From Dyella sp. M7H15-1 (GTDB lineage: Bacteria; Pseudomonadota; Gammaproteobacteria; Xanthomonadales; Rhodanobacteraceae), in the NCBI RefSeq assembly GCF_004114615.1, contig NZ_CP035300.1, positions 248,001-312,000 on the forward strand: a stretch of DNA of 64,000 nucleotides. Reading direction: 5' to 3'. Shown one piece after another: positions 1-10,543 of this stretch. The translations under genes and the position numbers were made by a program. How positions within the stretch are numbered: the first letter of the stretch is position 1; every line of letters begins with the position of its first letter. The notes under the pieces were generated by a model. It did not search any database. It was given only the letters and a program-made list of their open reading frames with translations, and was not told the DNA's origin.

Positions 1-1967
1 TTTGCCTCGCGTTCCGCTTTCAGCAGCCATGCTTTGATGCGTTCCGCGAACATCTGCATCACCAGCGTGTCATCCGCGTGCGTGCCCAACGGCCATGCGG
101 CAAGCAATGTTTGCAACAGCATCCACAGGGTGGAAGGGTGGAGCGGCATGCGATGGTCGACTGCCTTGGAGAAGGCGTTGAACGTCTCCAGGAATGTCTG
201 CGCGCGTTCGCCGAGTACGTCGAGCCGGGCACGTGTATCCTCGCCGCGTTTGTGATCGTGCGTGGCAGTGGCCAACAGCGAGCGCGGCCATCGCGAAGCG
301 CGCCATGGCATGGCGGCGTGAAAGCTCTCCGGCTCAGGTTGCACGTGAGCAGGAGCGCCGCCGACTTCGTTGTGCGATAGTAGCGCGCCGTATCGGTAAA
401 ACGCCGTATCCTCCACTGCCTTGGCGCTGAGGGCACTGGAAAGCTGTTCAAACCGGTAGCGCACGGTTTGCAGTCGCTGCGCCTGTTCTGCCGGAAGCTG
501 TGCGGCGTCGATGCTGAGCAAGCATCGGCGGATCATGGCCCGAACAGGTGCGCGATCCGCCGCGCCATCCTGCTTGGCATGCGCAAAGGCATGTTCGAGC
601 GTCTGTCGATCTGCCTTGGTGATCTTTCCATCGCCCAGATAGCTGCGATACACCGGCATGTTCGCAAGCACATCGCACAGCGCATCCCGTAATACATCCA
701 GGGCTACATCCCGTTCGGCTTTGCTGGCAAGAAACTGCTGAAAGGCGCGTGCGCAGCGCGAAAGCTCGGCACCAAGAAGGGTATTGAGCATGTAAAGCCG
801 GGCAGTGCGTTCCTCCTGTGCGAATTCGGCACAGCCGCCAGTCAACGTTGCCCAGGCATGTCTGAGTTCGGCATAACCCACCGGATCGTGCAGCAGCGCG
901 CTCACTTCCCGCATGAAATCGTAACCGGTGGCTCCATCGACCGGCCAGTCCGCAGGCAGTGTTTCGCCTGGGGCAAGAATCTTTTCGACATGCAAAGTCA
1001 CGTGCCGCTGCAGATCCCGTTGCGAGCTTCGGTCCATGCGCTCGCGCAAGCGGCGCAGGTAATGGCCCGGTTGGCTGAGTCCATCGATATGGTCGATACG
1101 CAGACCATCGATCGTCCCGTTTTCGATCAGGCGCAGCGGCAGCGCATGGACCGCTTCGAAAACAGCATCGCGGTCCATGCGCAAGGCGGCCAGCGTGTGG
1201 ATATCGAAGAAGCGGCGGTAATTCAGCCGCTCGCCACTGTCCGACCAGCGGCCTAGGCAGTAATGTTGCAGCTCCAGGAAGCGACTCATCAGCGCGGTGT
1301 CGGCGTTGACTGTGGCAATGGCTTGGTCAAGCGCCGCATGTGTTTGCCGATCTTGCATGCAACGCCTGGCTGCGTCGAAAACACGCCCCGCCACGGCATG
1401 TGGGGGGAGTGCAACCTCCGCTCGCTCGAACAACCACTGCAAGCTGCGCTCTGAAGCTGGCAACATGCTGTCATCCAGCCACAGGCCGATGCCGGTGCCG
1501 CCGGTGTGCCGCTCCAGCATGCAACGCCGGTTATGCAAGACGCGTTCGAGTGGAGCGTCCAGCCAGGGCAGCCACACTTTTCGCTGTGCTCCTGGTGCAT
1601 CCCACTCGATGTCGAAATAGCTGGCGTAAGCGCTTGCTTCGCCTTGGGTGAGAACATCGCCCCACCATGTGTTGGCCAGGTCGGCGGCCATGTGGTTGGG
1701 CACGATGTCCAGGATCGCGCCCATGTCGTTGGCGTGCAGTACGTCGGCCAATGCGGCCAGCCCTGCTTCGCCACCCAGCTCGGGATTGACGATCATCGGA
1801 TCGACGACGTCGTAGCCATGCGTGGAGCCGGGGCGAGCCATGGCAATGGGCGACATATAAATGTGACTGAGGCCCATGGCGGCAAAATAGGGCACCTGGG
1901 CCGCAGCGGCAGCGAAATCGAAGTCGCGGTTCAACTGCAGACGTACGGTGGCGCGCAAGGTGGTCAT
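1..1967 (-). CDS. treY: malto-oligosyltrehalose synthase TreY (3' end outside window)
   Basis: TreY isomerises the terminal alpha-1,4 bond of maltodextrins to an alpha,alpha-1,1 bond, giving maltooligosyl-trehalose for TreZ to cleave. About 655 codons are open from the ATG to the window edge with no stop, so the C-terminus is missing; the family usually has about 850-900 residues. GH13 motifs are visible: DIVPNHM at about residues 87-93 and GLRIDHIDGL at about 288-297, where Asp292 is the expected nucleophile. A further TATHDHKRGED motif lies near the truncated end. The ATG overlaps the malQ stop by four bases (ATGA), so translation is probably coupled. It is the last visible gene of the glgA-glgB-treZ-malQ-treY operon. 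The protein was read by translating the minus strand from this start; the identification is firm. Confidence 0.93.
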   Translation of the reverse strand, partial: MTTLRATVRLQLNRDFDFAAAAAQVPYFAAMGLSHIYMSPIAMARPGSTHGYDVVDPMIVNPELGGEAGLAALADVLHANDMGAILDIVPNHMAADLANTWWGDVLTQGEASAYASYFDIEWDAPGAQRKVWLPWLDAPLERVLHNRRCMLERHTGGTGIGLWLDDSMLPASERSLQWLFERAEVALPPHAVAGRVFDAARRCMQDRQTHAALDQAIATVNADTALMSRFLELQHYCLGRWSDSGERLNYRRFFDIHTLAALRMDRDAVFEAVHALPLRLIENGTIDGLRIDHIDGLSQPGHYLRRLRERMDRSSQRDLQRHVTLHVEKILAPGETLPADWPVDGATGYDFMREVSALLHDPVGYAELRHAWATLTGGCAEFAQEERTARLYMLNTLLGAELSRCARAFQQFLASKAERDVALDVLRDALCDVLANMPVYRSYLGDGKITKADRQTLEHAFAHAKQDGAADRAPVRAMIRRCLLSIDAAQLPAEQAQRLQTVRYRFEQLSSALSAKAVEDTAFYRYGALLSHNEVGGAPAHVQPEPESFHAAMPWRASRWPRSLLATATHDHKRGEDTRARLDVLGERAQTFLETFNAFSKAVDHRMPLHPSTLWMLLQTLLAAWPLGTHADDTLVMQMFAERIKAWLLKAEREA

Positions 1968-3973
1968 GGCGCTGTTGCTCGTTGTCGCCGCTGACCCATC
2001 CGCTGCAGGATCGCTTGCAAAGCGTCATGGCTCGCTGGCGGCAGACGGTGTTGCCAGTTCGGATAGCCGTGCACGGTGCCGGGCAGATTAGGTTGTTCGG
2101 TTCTGTCCAGCACGTCTTCCATGGGAATAAGGGCAAGCTGGGCGGGGGTGTCGAGCACATAATCCACGCATGCCTGATTGGCCATCTGCAATGAATCCAC
2201 CCCACGGCCTTGCCGCCATTGCGAAAGCGCGTGGTCGAGCTTGTCCACACTGGCTCGGCGTTCTTTCCGCTGCTTCAGGCGCATGCGGTCGGACCAGCCT
2301 TGCATGTTGGTGCGTTGCTCGATATCCAGCGCGGCCCGCCAGCCGAGCAAAGGTGGAAGATCGTGCGTGGTGGTGGTCGCGATGGCTTGTCGCCGCCATT
2401 GCGAGGGCGGCAAGAATTCGCCTTCGTCATTGCGCATGAACAACAGCACGTCGGTGCCGAGTACGCCACGGGCAGCCAATGCTTCGCGCAAGTTTGCGGG
2501 AAGCGTGCCCAAGTCTTCGCCAATCACGACACATCGGTGGCGCCACGATTCCAATGCGAGCAAGCGCAACATGTCTTCAAAAGGATATTTCAGATAACCG
2601 CCTTGCTCGGCAAGCTGGCCTTGCGGTACCACCCAAAGGCGGCAGAGGCTGCTCACGTGATCGATGCGCAAGCCGCCGCCACGACACATGTTGGCGCGCA
2701 ACAGTTCGATGAACGGTTGGAAGCCTGATGCTTTCAGCCCCCAGGGCGAATACGTGGTGATGCCCCAACACTGGCCCTCGGCATTGAACGCATCGGGTGG
2801 CGCGCCCAGCTCCACGCCTTTCAGCAGCGCATTCTGGTACGCGCAGGCTTCGCTGCCCGTCGGATCGCAACCCACGGCAAGATCCCAGATCAGGCCGATG
2901 CGCTGTCCAGCATCCAAGGCTGCATGCTGTGTCTTCTGCCAGCATCGCTCGGCCAGCCATTGCGCAAAGATTTCGAACTCCCATTCTGCGCGTAACGCTT
3001 CGGGGATGGCACTGGCCGAGTATGTCGCAGGATCGCTTGTCTGTGCTGCGTGCAAGACTTCGCGCGCAACCATTCGTGCATGCGCGCGCAAGGATTCGCC
3101 GCCACGGGCAGCGAATCCCTCAAGCTCGCCATGCAAGGGGTCGGGCTCTTGCTTGAACTGGATGTGCAACTGCTGCCAGAGCATGCGCCGCAGTGCATAG
3201 ACCACCGGCCAATCGACCAGGCGCGCGCCCTCTGCGCGTGCCCACTGTTCGGATATGCCGACACGTTCTAGTGCAGCCTGAAAAGCATTTTCGCCCAGGA
3301 TTTGTGCCGGGTCGGCGTAAATCCAGTCGAGGAACTGGCGGTGCGATGGTGTGTAAGGGCTATATATCGCAGCCGTCCGTTTCACCGCGTGCATGGGACT
3401 CAGCGCCAGGGCATCGCCGCCAGCCTCACCCACGTAGCGCGCCAGTTGCGCCACCGCGCGACTGTCACCAAGCCCGCCGTCGTCATCGTGGCGCAATGAA
3501 TACACCTGCGCACCAAGCCCCCAACCGCGAGATCGATGTGAAGCGAGGCGGTCGGCGACACCAAAGCATCGCGGCGGCGCTACCGCCAATTGCAAGCGAG
3601 TAGCGCCGTAATGAAGTTCGTAATAACCATGCCGGCGAGGTACCTGGAAATGGCCCTGCGCATCCATGCGCAAGGCGTGCTCGGTACCGGTTTCATCACG
3701 CAGGATGGCTGGCGTGGCATGCCTGGGAGTGATCGGAACACAGGTCGTGCCGCCGATATCGGCGGTCAGCATGGTCGATAGGGTGGCTGGGTATGGTTGT
3801 CGTCGATGCGGCGCGTTCAGCGATGCGGCTGCATCAGGCCAAGACCCATGCATGGCGTCGAGCAACCTTTCCAGGGTGATGTCCGCAAGTTGTCGCGATC
3901 GGCCGTAGGCGTCGATCCAGTCAACTTCGATGCCGGTAGCCAATGCGTGCGCTTCAAGTGTCAGGCTCGTCAT
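1964..3973 (-). CDS. malQ: 4-alpha-glucanotransferase (amylomaltase) MalQ
   Basis: Transfers maltodextrin chains between glucans (GH77, disproportionating enzyme) in the cytoplasm, supplying longer substrates to TreY/TreZ or recycling short products. The protein is 669 residues. It carries GLRIDHVSSL with the expected nucleophile Asp438, the general acid/base motif GEDLGTLP (Glu486), and a THDLPPL motif further on. The ATG at 3973 was chosen over the in-frame start at 4093 because the first 40 residues of the longer version are out-of-character and lie inside treZ. With this start the gene overlaps treZ by 20 nt. Its stop overlaps the treY start. Regulation is presumably operonic from upstream of glgA. 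Confidence 0.93.
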   Translation of the reverse strand: MTSLTLEAHALATGIEVDWIDAYGRSRQLADITLERLLDAMHGSWPDAAASLNAPHRRQPYPATLSTMLTADIGGTTCVPITPRHATPAILRDETGTEHALRMDAQGHFQVPRRHGYYELHYGATRLQLAVAPPRCFGVADRLASHRSRGWGLGAQVYSLRHDDDGGLGDSRAVAQLARYVGEAGGDALALSPMHAVKRTAAIYSPYTPSHRQFLDWIYADPAQILGENAFQAALERVGISEQWARAEGARLVDWPVVYALRRMLWQQLHIQFKQEPDPLHGELEGFAARGGESLRAHARMVAREVLHAAQTSDPATYSASAIPEALRAEWEFEIFAQWLAERCWQKTQHAALDAGQRIGLIWDLAVGCDPTGSEACAYQNALLKGVELGAPPDAFNAEGQCWGITTYSPWGLKASGFQPFIELLRANMCRGGGLRIDHVSSLCRLWVVPQGQLAEQGGYLKYPFEDMLRLLALESWRHRCVVIGEDLGTLPANLREALAARGVLGTDVLLFMRNDEGEFLPPSQWRRQAIATTTTHDLPPLLGWRAALDIEQRTNMQGWSDRMRLKQRKERRASVDKLDHALSQWRQGRGVDSLQMANQACVDYVLDTPAQLALIPMEDVLDRTEQPNLPGTVHGYPNWQHRLPPASHDALQAILQRMGQRRQRATAP

Positions 3974-5750
3974 CGCGCCTCTCGCTTGCCAATACCATGG
4001 CCGAATGGGCGGGCAAGACATCCGGATGCCGGATGGCATTCGGTGGCTCGCACCAGATCGTTTGCGCGCCATCGCTGCGATGCCACGTGACATCGCGTGG
4101 CGATACGTTCAGCGCGATCTCCCAGATGCATCCGTCGATCAATCGCCAGCGAACGAGCAGGGCACGTTCGGCCAGCACAGTGCTTCCCACTGGGCAACTG
4201 TGTTCCAGGCGGCGACAAAGATGTTCCCGACGCACATGAAGCAGATGGCCAAACCAGTGTTTCCACATCCTGGCGAGCGTGGGGTTGTCCAAGCGCGGCA
4301 CGGATGCCTCGAACGTACTTTTGGCATTGGGGTCGGGAATGCGTTGGCGGCTGGCCGGATCGGTGAATCCGAAAAAATGCGCAAATTCCTTGCGGCGGCC
4401 GACGCGCACTTGTTCGGCCAGCTCACCCTGGTAATCGGTGAAGTAGAAAAACGGCGTATCGCATCCCCATTCCTCGCCCATGAAGAACAGGGGCACCATC
4501 GGGCTGAGCGCCACCAGTACGGTCGCCGCGCGCAGATTGCTCTCGGCGACCAGGCGGGTCAGCCGTTCGCCCATGGGCCGGTTGCCGATCTGGTCGTGAT
4601 TCTGCAGGAACAGCACGAAGGATGTCGGCGCCAGGCCGCGACTGGGTTCGCCGCGTCGCACACCTCTGTGATCGGGTTGGCCCTGGAACACGAAGCCCTC
4701 GGTCAGTGCGCGGGCGACGCTGTCGGTGGGATCGGGATGGAAGTTGGCGTAATAACCTTCGTGCTCGCCGGTAAGCATCACATGCAAGGCGTTGTGCCCG
4801 TCATCGTTCCATTGTGCGTCGTAGTCCGCGCGCAGCAGGCCGGCGCGATTGTCTTCGTTCTCGACGATCAGGAATACCTGGCGCCCTGGTGGGCACGATT
4901 TGCGTATCGCCGCGCCCAGTTCGTCGAGGAACGCTTTCGGCTTGATGGTGTGCACGGCATCGAGGCGCAGGCCGTCGAAGCGGTATTCGTGAATCCACAT
5001 CCGTGCGTTGTCGATGAAATACCGGACGACTTGCGGCTTGCGAAAATCGATGGCGGCGCCCCACGGCGTCTGCAGGTCATGGCGGAAGAAACTGGCGGCA
5101 TACAAAGGTAGGTAATTGCCGGCCGGGCCGAAATGATTGTACACCACATCGAGTATCACCGCGATGCCCAGTCGATGGGCTTCGTCGATCATGGCTTTCA
5201 GGGATGCCGGGGTACCGTAGCTGGCATCCGGCGCATAGGGCAGCACGCCGTCGTAGCCCCAGTTGCGTTCGCCTTCGAACGAGCCGATCGGCATCAGTTC
5301 GATCGCCGTGTAACCGCAGGCTGCCAAGCGCGGCAAAGCTTCGCGGATGCCGTCGAAGCCGCCCATGACGCCGGCATGAAGTTCGCAGATGACGGCGGTA
5401 TGCCATGGTATGCCTTGCCACCCATGCTGCTGCCAGACGTAATCGGATGGATCGATCACCAGGCTGGGACAATGCACGCCGGCCGGCTGCGAACGCGATG
5501 CCGGATCAGGCACGTGGTGTTCGCCATTGATGAGGTAGTTGTAGCAGGTGCCGGCTTTCGCCTTGATGGTCAAGGCGTAGTTACCGGCACTGTCGGGAAT
5601 CATCGGGTGGAACGCATGGCCAATCACCAGATCGACACGCTCAGCATCCGGCGCCCACAGGCAAAACCGCACATGCTCCTCATCGAGCGTCCTGGCGCCA
5701 TACATGCCATCGTAATCGGTGCCGGTGTCCGTCTCGCATGGAATGCCCAT
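3954..5750 (-). CDS. treZ: malto-oligosyltrehalose trehalohydrolase TreZ
   Basis: Hydrolyses maltooligosyl-trehalose made by TreY to release free trehalose (GH13). The 598-residue protein has an N-terminal early-set/CBM48-like domain (FCLWAPDAERVDL, about 29-41). A GH13 barrel follows, with DVVYNH near 201-206, FDGLRLDAVH with the expected nucleophile Asp264, and LIVENEDNR with acid/base Glu297. The ATG at 5750 shares one base with the glgB stop (TGATG), which fits translational coupling. The longer in-frame start at 5831 would only add residues read from glgB sequence. Downstream it overlaps malQ by 20 nt. Confidence 0.94.
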   Translation of the reverse strand: MGIPCETDTGTDYDGMYGARTLDEEHVRFCLWAPDAERVDLVIGHAFHPMIPDSAGNYALTIKAKAGTCYNYLINGEHHVPDPASRSQPAGVHCPSLVIDPSDYVWQQHGWQGIPWHTAVICELHAGVMGGFDGIREALPRLAACGYTAIELMPIGSFEGERNWGYDGVLPYAPDASYGTPASLKAMIDEAHRLGIAVILDVVYNHFGPAGNYLPLYAASFFRHDLQTPWGAAIDFRKPQVVRYFIDNARMWIHEYRFDGLRLDAVHTIKPKAFLDELGAAIRKSCPPGRQVFLIVENEDNRAGLLRADYDAQWNDDGHNALHVMLTGEHEGYYANFHPDPTDSVARALTEGFVFQGQPDHRGVRRGEPSRGLAPTSFVLFLQNHDQIGNRPMGERLTRLVAESNLRAATVLVALSPMVPLFFMGEEWGCDTPFFYFTDYQGELAEQVRVGRRKEFAHFFGFTDPASRQRIPDPNAKSTFEASVPRLDNPTLARMWKHWFGHLLHVRREHLCRRLEHSCPVGSTVLAERALLVRWRLIDGCIWEIALNVSPRDVTWHRSDGAQTIWCEPPNAIRHPDVLPAHSAMVLASERRDDEPDT

Positions 5751-7669
5751 CACGGGTTGCCCTCCGCTCTCAGCATCAGTGTGGCCAGCGGCGGAAGGCG
5801 TAAGTTGAGCGAATACGCATACCCGCGGCAAGGGATGTTCTGGGCACGGACTTCGCCGCCATTACCCACGTTGGAGCCACCGTAGTAACGGCTGTCGGTG
5901 TTGCACACCTCGCGCCACAGACCGGCTTCCGGCACGCCAATGCGGTAATCGTCACGAATCTGCGGCGTGAAGTTGCATACCACCAGCAATGGCGCCGCAC
6001 CTTCGCTTCCATAACGCAGAAAAGCGTATACGGAGCTATGCGTGTCATCGCCGACCACCCAGGCAAAACCACCCGGGTCGTGATCGCGCTGATGCAGGGC
6101 GGGTTCCTGATGAAGTAGGCGGTTGAGATCGCTAACCAATTGCTGCATGCCCTGATGAAGGGGATCTTCAAGCAGTTGCCAGTCGAGCGCGCGATCGTGC
6201 TGCCACTCGTTCCACTGGGCGAATTCCCCGCCCATGAACAGCAGTTTTTTCCCGGGATGCCCCCACATAAAGCCAAAGAACGCACGCAGGTTCGCGAACT
6301 TCTGCCAGCGATCCCCCGGCATGCGCGCAATCAGGGAACCCTTGCCGTGCACGACCTCGTCATGCGATAGCGGCAAGATGAATTTTTCGGCATAGGCGTA
6401 GACCATACCGAAGGTGAGTTTGTTGTGGTGATAGCGTCGGAACAACGGATCTTGCCGGATATAACCAAGACCATCGTGCATCCAGCCCATGTTCCATTTG
6501 AACGCGAAACCCAGGCCACCTTGCTCGACTTTCCGCGTAACGCCCGGCCAAGCCGTGGACTCTTCCGCGAACATCATCACGCCAGGATGTTCGTTCGCGA
6601 TCAGGTTATTCAGGTCACGCAGGAAGGCAGCGGCCTCCAGGTTTTCGCGGCCGCCATGTTCGTTGGGAATCCATTCACCTTCGGCGCGACTGTAGTCGCG
6701 ATAAAGCATGCTCGCCACTGCATCGACGCGAAGTCCGTCGACATGAAAGCGATCGATCCATGCCAGCGCGCTGCCAATCAGGTACTGGCGGACCTGAGGC
6801 TTGCCGTAGTTGTAGATCAGGGTATGCCAATCCTGATGGTAGCCTTCGCGCGGATCACCGTGCTCATACAAGGGCGTCCCGTCGAAAGCGCGAAGTCCAT
6901 GCGCATCGGCGGGAAAGTGAGCACTGACCCAATCGACGATGACGCCAATGCCTGCCACGTGACAGGAATCGACAAATCGCGCAAACGCACCCGGACTTCC
7001 CAAACGAGCCGTCGGTGCATACATGGCTGTGGGCTGATAGCCCCATGAGCCCCCAAATGGATATTCGTTGACCGGCAAAAACTCGATGTGCGTGAAGTTC
7101 TGGTCTTGCACATAGGGAATCAGCCGCGCGGCCAGGGCATCCCAGTCTAGCCATCCGCCTTCGGCATCGCGTTGCCAGGAGGGTGCGTGGACTTCATAGA
7201 TGGATAACGGTGCCGCGTCGAAGGGCAACGTTCGGCGACGCGCCAGCCACGATGCGTCGTGCCATGCGCGCCACAGCGGTGGCGCCACGATCGATGCGGA
7301 TGCCGGCGGACACTCCGTTTGCTTGGCGTACGGATCAGCCTTGAGCGGAAGCACGTGGCCGTGCTGGTCGAGCATTTCGAATTTGTAGGCCGCGCCGGCT
7401 GCCACGTGCGGAATGAAAATTTCCCAGATGCCGGCTTTGTCATGCCGGCGCATGACGTGGCGCCGGCCATCCCAGCGATTAAAGTCACCCACGACGGCGA
7501 CGCGTTTCGCATGCGGTGCCCAGACCGAAAAATGCACGCCTTCGACATCGCCGACATCCCAGAGCTGCGCGCCAAGTACGTCAGCAGGTTTGCGCAATAC
7601 GCCGCGACTGAATGCATCCAGTGTTTCTTTCGACAACAAGGGGTCGTATTCGTCTATGGCAAGCCTCAT
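5750..7669 (-). CDS. glgB: 1,4-alpha-glucan branching enzyme GlgB
   Basis: Introduces alpha-1,6 branches into growing glycogen. The product is 639 residues, shorter than E. coli GlgB (about 728), so it probably lacks the most N-terminal module of the long form. A CBM48 domain ([20 protein letters not shown], about 45-64) precedes the GH13 barrel. The barrel shows [17 protein letters not shown] with the expected nucleophile Asp316 and FAEESTAW with Glu369. The ATG at 7669 overlaps the glgA stop by four bases (ATGA); a start at 7690 is possible but would lengthen the overlap. The stop overlaps the treZ ATG by one base. Confidence 0.94.
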   Translation of the reverse strand: MRLAIDEYDPLLSKETLDAFSRGVLRKPADVLGAQLWDVGDVEGVHFSVWAPHAKRVAVVGDFNRWDGRRHVMRRHDKAGIWEIFIPHVAAGAAYKFEMLDQHGHVLPLKADPYAKQTECPPASASIVAPPLWRAWHDASWLARRRTLPFDAAPLSIYEVHAPSWQRDAEGGWLDWDALAARLIPYVQDQNFTHIEFLPVNEYPFGGSWGYQPTAMYAPTARLGSPGAFARFVDSCHVAGIGVIVDWVSAHFPADAHGLRAFDGTPLYEHGDPREGYHQDWHTLIYNYGKPQVRQYLIGSALAWIDRFHVDGLRVDAVASMLYRDYSRAEGEWIPNEHGGRENLEAAAFLRDLNNLIANEHPGVMMFAEESTAWPGVTRKVEQGGLGFAFKWNMGWMHDGLGYIRQDPLFRRYHHNKLTFGMVYAYAEKFILPLSHDEVVHGKGSLIARMPGDRWQKFANLRAFFGFMWGHPGKKLLFMGGEFAQWNEWQHDRALDWQLLEDPLHQGMQQLVSDLNRLLHQEPALHQRDHDPGGFAWVVGDDTHSSVYAFLRYGSEGAAPLLVVCNFTPQIRDDYRIGVPEAGLWREVCNTDSRYYGGSNVGNGGEVRAQNIPCRGYAYSLNLRLPPLATLMLRAEGNP

Positions 7670-9195
7670 GCGACTGCCTTTTGCGTGCAAAGCCGTCGGT
7701 AGAGATGGGTGTACTGCCGGCCGGAGCGGCTCCAGCCGTGCTTCTCCAGCATGGCGGCTCCGCGCATGGCCTCAAGCAACAGCGGTTCTGCAAAAATCCG
7801 GAAAGCACGTTGCAGGCAGTTACGCAAATCGCTGACGCGCGCGTTCTGGAACAGCAGTCCGGATACGCCATCTTCGATCGTGTCATTCAGACCGCCGGTA
7901 GCATGCGCAATCGGCAGGCAACCGTAGGCCTGCGCATACATCTGGCTAAGGCCGCAAGGCTCGTAACGCGATGGCATCAAAAGAAAATCGGCGCCGGCAA
8001 ACATGCGGTGCGCGACGGCCTCGTTAAAACCGATGTGGGTTGCGACGCGGCCGGTAAAGCGTTTCGCCAGCATCGTCGCCATGCGCTCGTACATCGGTTC
8101 GCCGCGACCGATCAAGGCGAGCTGACCGCCCGCCGCAATGATTTGCGGCGCCGCTTCACACACCAGGTCGAGACCTTTCTGGTGAACCATCCGCGAAACG
8201 AACACAAACAGCGGGCCAGGTATCGTGTGCAATCCAAGTTCCCCACGCAGGTCAGCGGTGTTCTGCCGACGCTTGTCCCACTGGCCGATCGAGAAAGGTT
8301 CGGGCAGGGCGTCGTCGTAAAGCGGATTCCAACTTTGATCGATGCCATTGAGTATGCCGATCAAGCGGCCTTCGTTCCGGCACCGCGCCAACAGCCTGTC
8401 CATGCCGCAGCCGTAGATGGGATCGATGATCTGTCGCGCATAGCTGTCGCTGACGGTAGTCAGGCAGTCCGCACGCATCATGCCGCCGCGGAGAAACGAT
8501 ACGCCGCCGTGGAAATCCAGCTCTGTCGCCTTCTTTGGCGCACCGATCCGCTGCGTGGAGGATTCGGGAAAAACGCCTTGATAGGCGAGATTGTGAATGG
8601 TCAGGACGCTGGGTGTGGCCTGGTGACGCCAGTCGAGATAACAGGCTGCCAGCGCACAGGTCCAGTCATTGAGGTGTAGCAAGTCGGGCTGCCAGTCCAG
8701 GCCGGCGTGGCCGCTGGCGATGTCTGCCGCGACCGAAGAGAGTGCTGCGAAGCGCACATCGTTGTCCTCCCAGCCTTCGCCACGTGCGTCCGCATAGGGC
8801 GAGCCCTCGCGATTGAAAAGTGCGTCATGACAGACCACCAGAATACGTAGGCCATCGCGGGTGACGAGTTCGCCGATATCGCACGCAGGCAAACCGTCAC
8901 GCATGCGGGTATGGCCCACGATCTTCAGTGCCGATCCTGATTTGAGCACCGCCCGATAAGCTGGCAGCAGCACGCGGATGTCGTGTTCGTGCGACAGCAC
9001 GCGGGGTAGTGCCGCCGAGACATCGCCCAACCCGCCTGCCTTGATGAAATCCCTCATCTCGGAAGTCACAAACAACACCTTTTCCGCCGTGTCGCGATCG
9101 ACCTCTGGCGATGGTTTTGGCGGTGACGCTGCGTGATGGTGCTCGCGCCTGGCGCCCGGATACGCGGATTGAGATGTCTGATGGATTTCGTGCAA
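7666..9195 (-). CDS. glgA: glycogen synthase GlgA
   Basis: GT5 ADP-glucose:glucan glucosyltransferase that elongates glycogen; first gene of the visible operon. The N-terminal substrate loop is IKAGGLGDV (about 51-59), and the C-terminal half has the GT-B sequence [19 protein letters not shown]. The ORF reaches back to a TTG at 9195, giving 509 residues. About 38 residues then precede the usual family start near KVLFVTSEM, and a GTG at about 9078 is an alternative. N-terminal extensions of this kind occur in xanthomonad homologues, so the long form is kept with low certainty for the start. No glgC (ADP-glucose pyrophosphorylase) is present in the window. Confidence 0.92.
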   Translation of the reverse strand: MHEIHQTSQSAYPGARREHHHAASPPKPSPEVDRDTAEKVLFVTSEMRDFIKAGGLGDVSAALPRVLSHEHDIRVLLPAYRAVLKSGSALKIVGHTRMRDGLPACDIGELVTRDGLRILVVCHDALFNREGSPYADARGEGWEDNDVRFAALSSVAADIASGHAGLDWQPDLLHLNDWTCALAACYLDWRHQATPSVLTIHNLAYQGVFPESSTQRIGAPKKATELDFHGGVSFLRGGMMRADCLTTVSDSYARQIIDPIYGCGMDRLLARCRNEGRLIGILNGIDQSWNPLYDDALPEPFSIGQWDKRRQNTADLRGELGLHTIPGPLFVFVSRMVHQKGLDLVCEAAPQIIAAGGQLALIGRGEPMYERMATMLAKRFTGRVATHIGFNEAVAHRMFAGADFLLMPSRYEPCGLSQMYAQAYGCLPIAHATGGLNDTIEDGVSGLLFQNARVSDLRNCLQRAFRIFAEPLLLEAMRGAAMLEKHGWSRSGRQYTHLYRRLCTQKAVA

Positions 9196-9385
9196 GGATT
9201 TGGCCTGATTCGTCTAGATCTTCCTGTGATGGATTCCGCATGACGTTCTTACGTCTTCCGGATATGCCGCAGTGGCTTACAGGCAAGATAGATTCACAAG
9301 CATCAAACTTGTGTACATCTAACGATGCGAGAAAGTGAAATAAGCTTTAAATCCATGTCCGCACAACTTTCCATCTACATAACTT

Positions 9386-9580
9386 TTACAATGCTTGGGG
9401 CAGGTTGATAAGGCGGTATTGGCCGAATGAATCCGTATTGAACCGATTGCCCGACAGACTCATGAACGTATCTATGGCGCCAGGCAAGTATTGCGCCACT
9501 GCGTGGTCAAGTGCGTCGTGTCCGTCATTTTCCGTCCAGACAACCGGCTCGTCGGCAAGGTCCGTTGGCTGTCGTGACAT
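9386..9580 (-). CDS. possible small hypothetical protein (64 aa)
   Basis: A 64-codon ATG-to-TAA frame lies alone in the 470-base gap between glgA and the hydrolase gene. Composition is ordinary for a soluble acidic protein (DLADEPVVWTENDGHDALDH near the N-terminus). No clear ribosome binding site precedes the ATG and no family was recognised. The opposite-strand frame is less protein-like. It may equally be chance. The rest of the gap (9196-9385) holds no gene that can be supported, and presumably the glgA promoter. Confidence 0.3.
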   Translation of the reverse strand: MSRQPTDLADEPVVWTENDGHDALDHAVAQYLPGAIDTFMSLSGNRFNTDSFGQYRLINLPQAL

Positions 9581-9664
9581 CAGCCGTCACGGCAAAAAAA
9601 CACGCAGACATCTTCCGGCAAGCTTGAGTGGAGGATCATCCGTTCACAAACAGGAGAGTACGTC

Positions 9665-10543
9665 ATGAGCACGCTGGAAGTTGAAGTCGATACACTCGGT
9701 CGATCGATCGAACTGTTTTACGAAGATGCAGGCTACGGCTTTCCGGTCGTGCTAAGTCATGGCTGGCCGCTCGATCACACCATGTGGGAAGAGCAGCGCG
9801 CGGCATTGCTTGATAACGGGTGCCGTGTCATCACCTATGACCGGCGCGGATTCGGGTCGTCCTCCCGACCGCAGGGTTCATACGATTACAACCGGTTTGC
9901 CGATGACCTGGCCGCGCTGCTTCAACACCTGGATCTGCGCGATGTGACCCTGGTCGGTTTTTCCATGGGTGCGGGCGAAGTCGTTCGCTACATGGTGCGC
10001 CATCTTGGCCAGCGTGTTGCCCGGCTTGCCCTTGTCAGCGGCATCGTTCCTTCGCTGCGACCATCGCCAGGTGATGCCGAAGAAGGCATCGATGAGCGGG
10101 TCTTCCTGCGCATGGCGGCCGACATTCGTGCCGACCGCTTCGCGTTTGCGAAATGGTTTACCCAGCAATTGTTCGAGGCCGATCGCGAGTTCATGGTCAG
10201 CCAAGCCAGGAAGGACTGGATCCAGTCACAGATTCATCGCGCATCGACGGAAGCCATGCTGGCGTGCGTCCAGTTGTTCAAAGAGGCTGATTTCAGCGAT
10301 GAGCTGCAAGCCATCATCAACGTTCCCACCTTGATCGTACACGGCAGTGGGGATCGCATCGCGCCGGTGTCGACAACCGCCGCACCGCTGGCGCGATTGT
10401 TGCAAGTGTCCGTTTACAAGACCTATGAAGATGCACCGCACGGATTGTTTGCCACGCATGCCGAGGAGCTGAGCGCCAACCTGCTGGAGCTGGTGCGCAC
10501 GCCGCCAAGCGTGACGTTGCCGGTAGCTACCTCTTTTATCTAG
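9665..10543 (+). CDS. alpha/beta-hydrolase, non-heme chloroperoxidase/arylesterase type
   Basis: A 292-residue cytoplasmic alpha/beta-hydrolase. The nucleophile elbow is GFSMGAGEV with Ser100; the other triad members are probably Asp230 (VHGSGDRIAP) and His259 (APHGLF). The oxyanion motif SHGWPLDH lies at 31-38. The pattern matches cofactor-free haloperoxidases and arylesterases, which act as esterases or perhydrolases; the natural substrate cannot be deduced. A GGAG ribosome binding site lies just upstream of the ATG. The 3' end overlaps the convergent trehalase gene by 8 nt. It is slightly longer than the usual ~275 residues through its C-terminal tail. Confidence 0.87.
   Translation: MSTLEVEVDTLGRSIELFYEDAGYGFPVVLSHGWPLDHTMWEEQRAALLDNGCRVITYDRRGFGSSSRPQGSYDYNRFADDLAALLQHLDLRDVTLVGFSMGAGEVVRYMVRHLGQRVARLALVSGIVPSLRPSPGDAEEGIDERVFLRMAADIRADRFAFAKWFTQQLFEADREFMVSQARKDWIQSQIHRASTEAMLACVQLFKEADFSDELQAIINVPTLIVHGSGDRIAPVSTTAAPLARLLQVSVYKTYEDAPHGLFATHAEELSANLLELVRTPPSVTLPVATSFI

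Noticed and set aside
3930-5111. 393-codon plus-strand frame opposite treZ
   Set aside because: Antisense of a clear GH13 enzyme; composition (His/Gln/Val-rich) is that of a shadow frame and no family matches.
7612-8679. 355-codon plus-strand frame opposite glgA
   Set aside because: Shadow of glgA, starting inside the convergent coding sequence of glgB.
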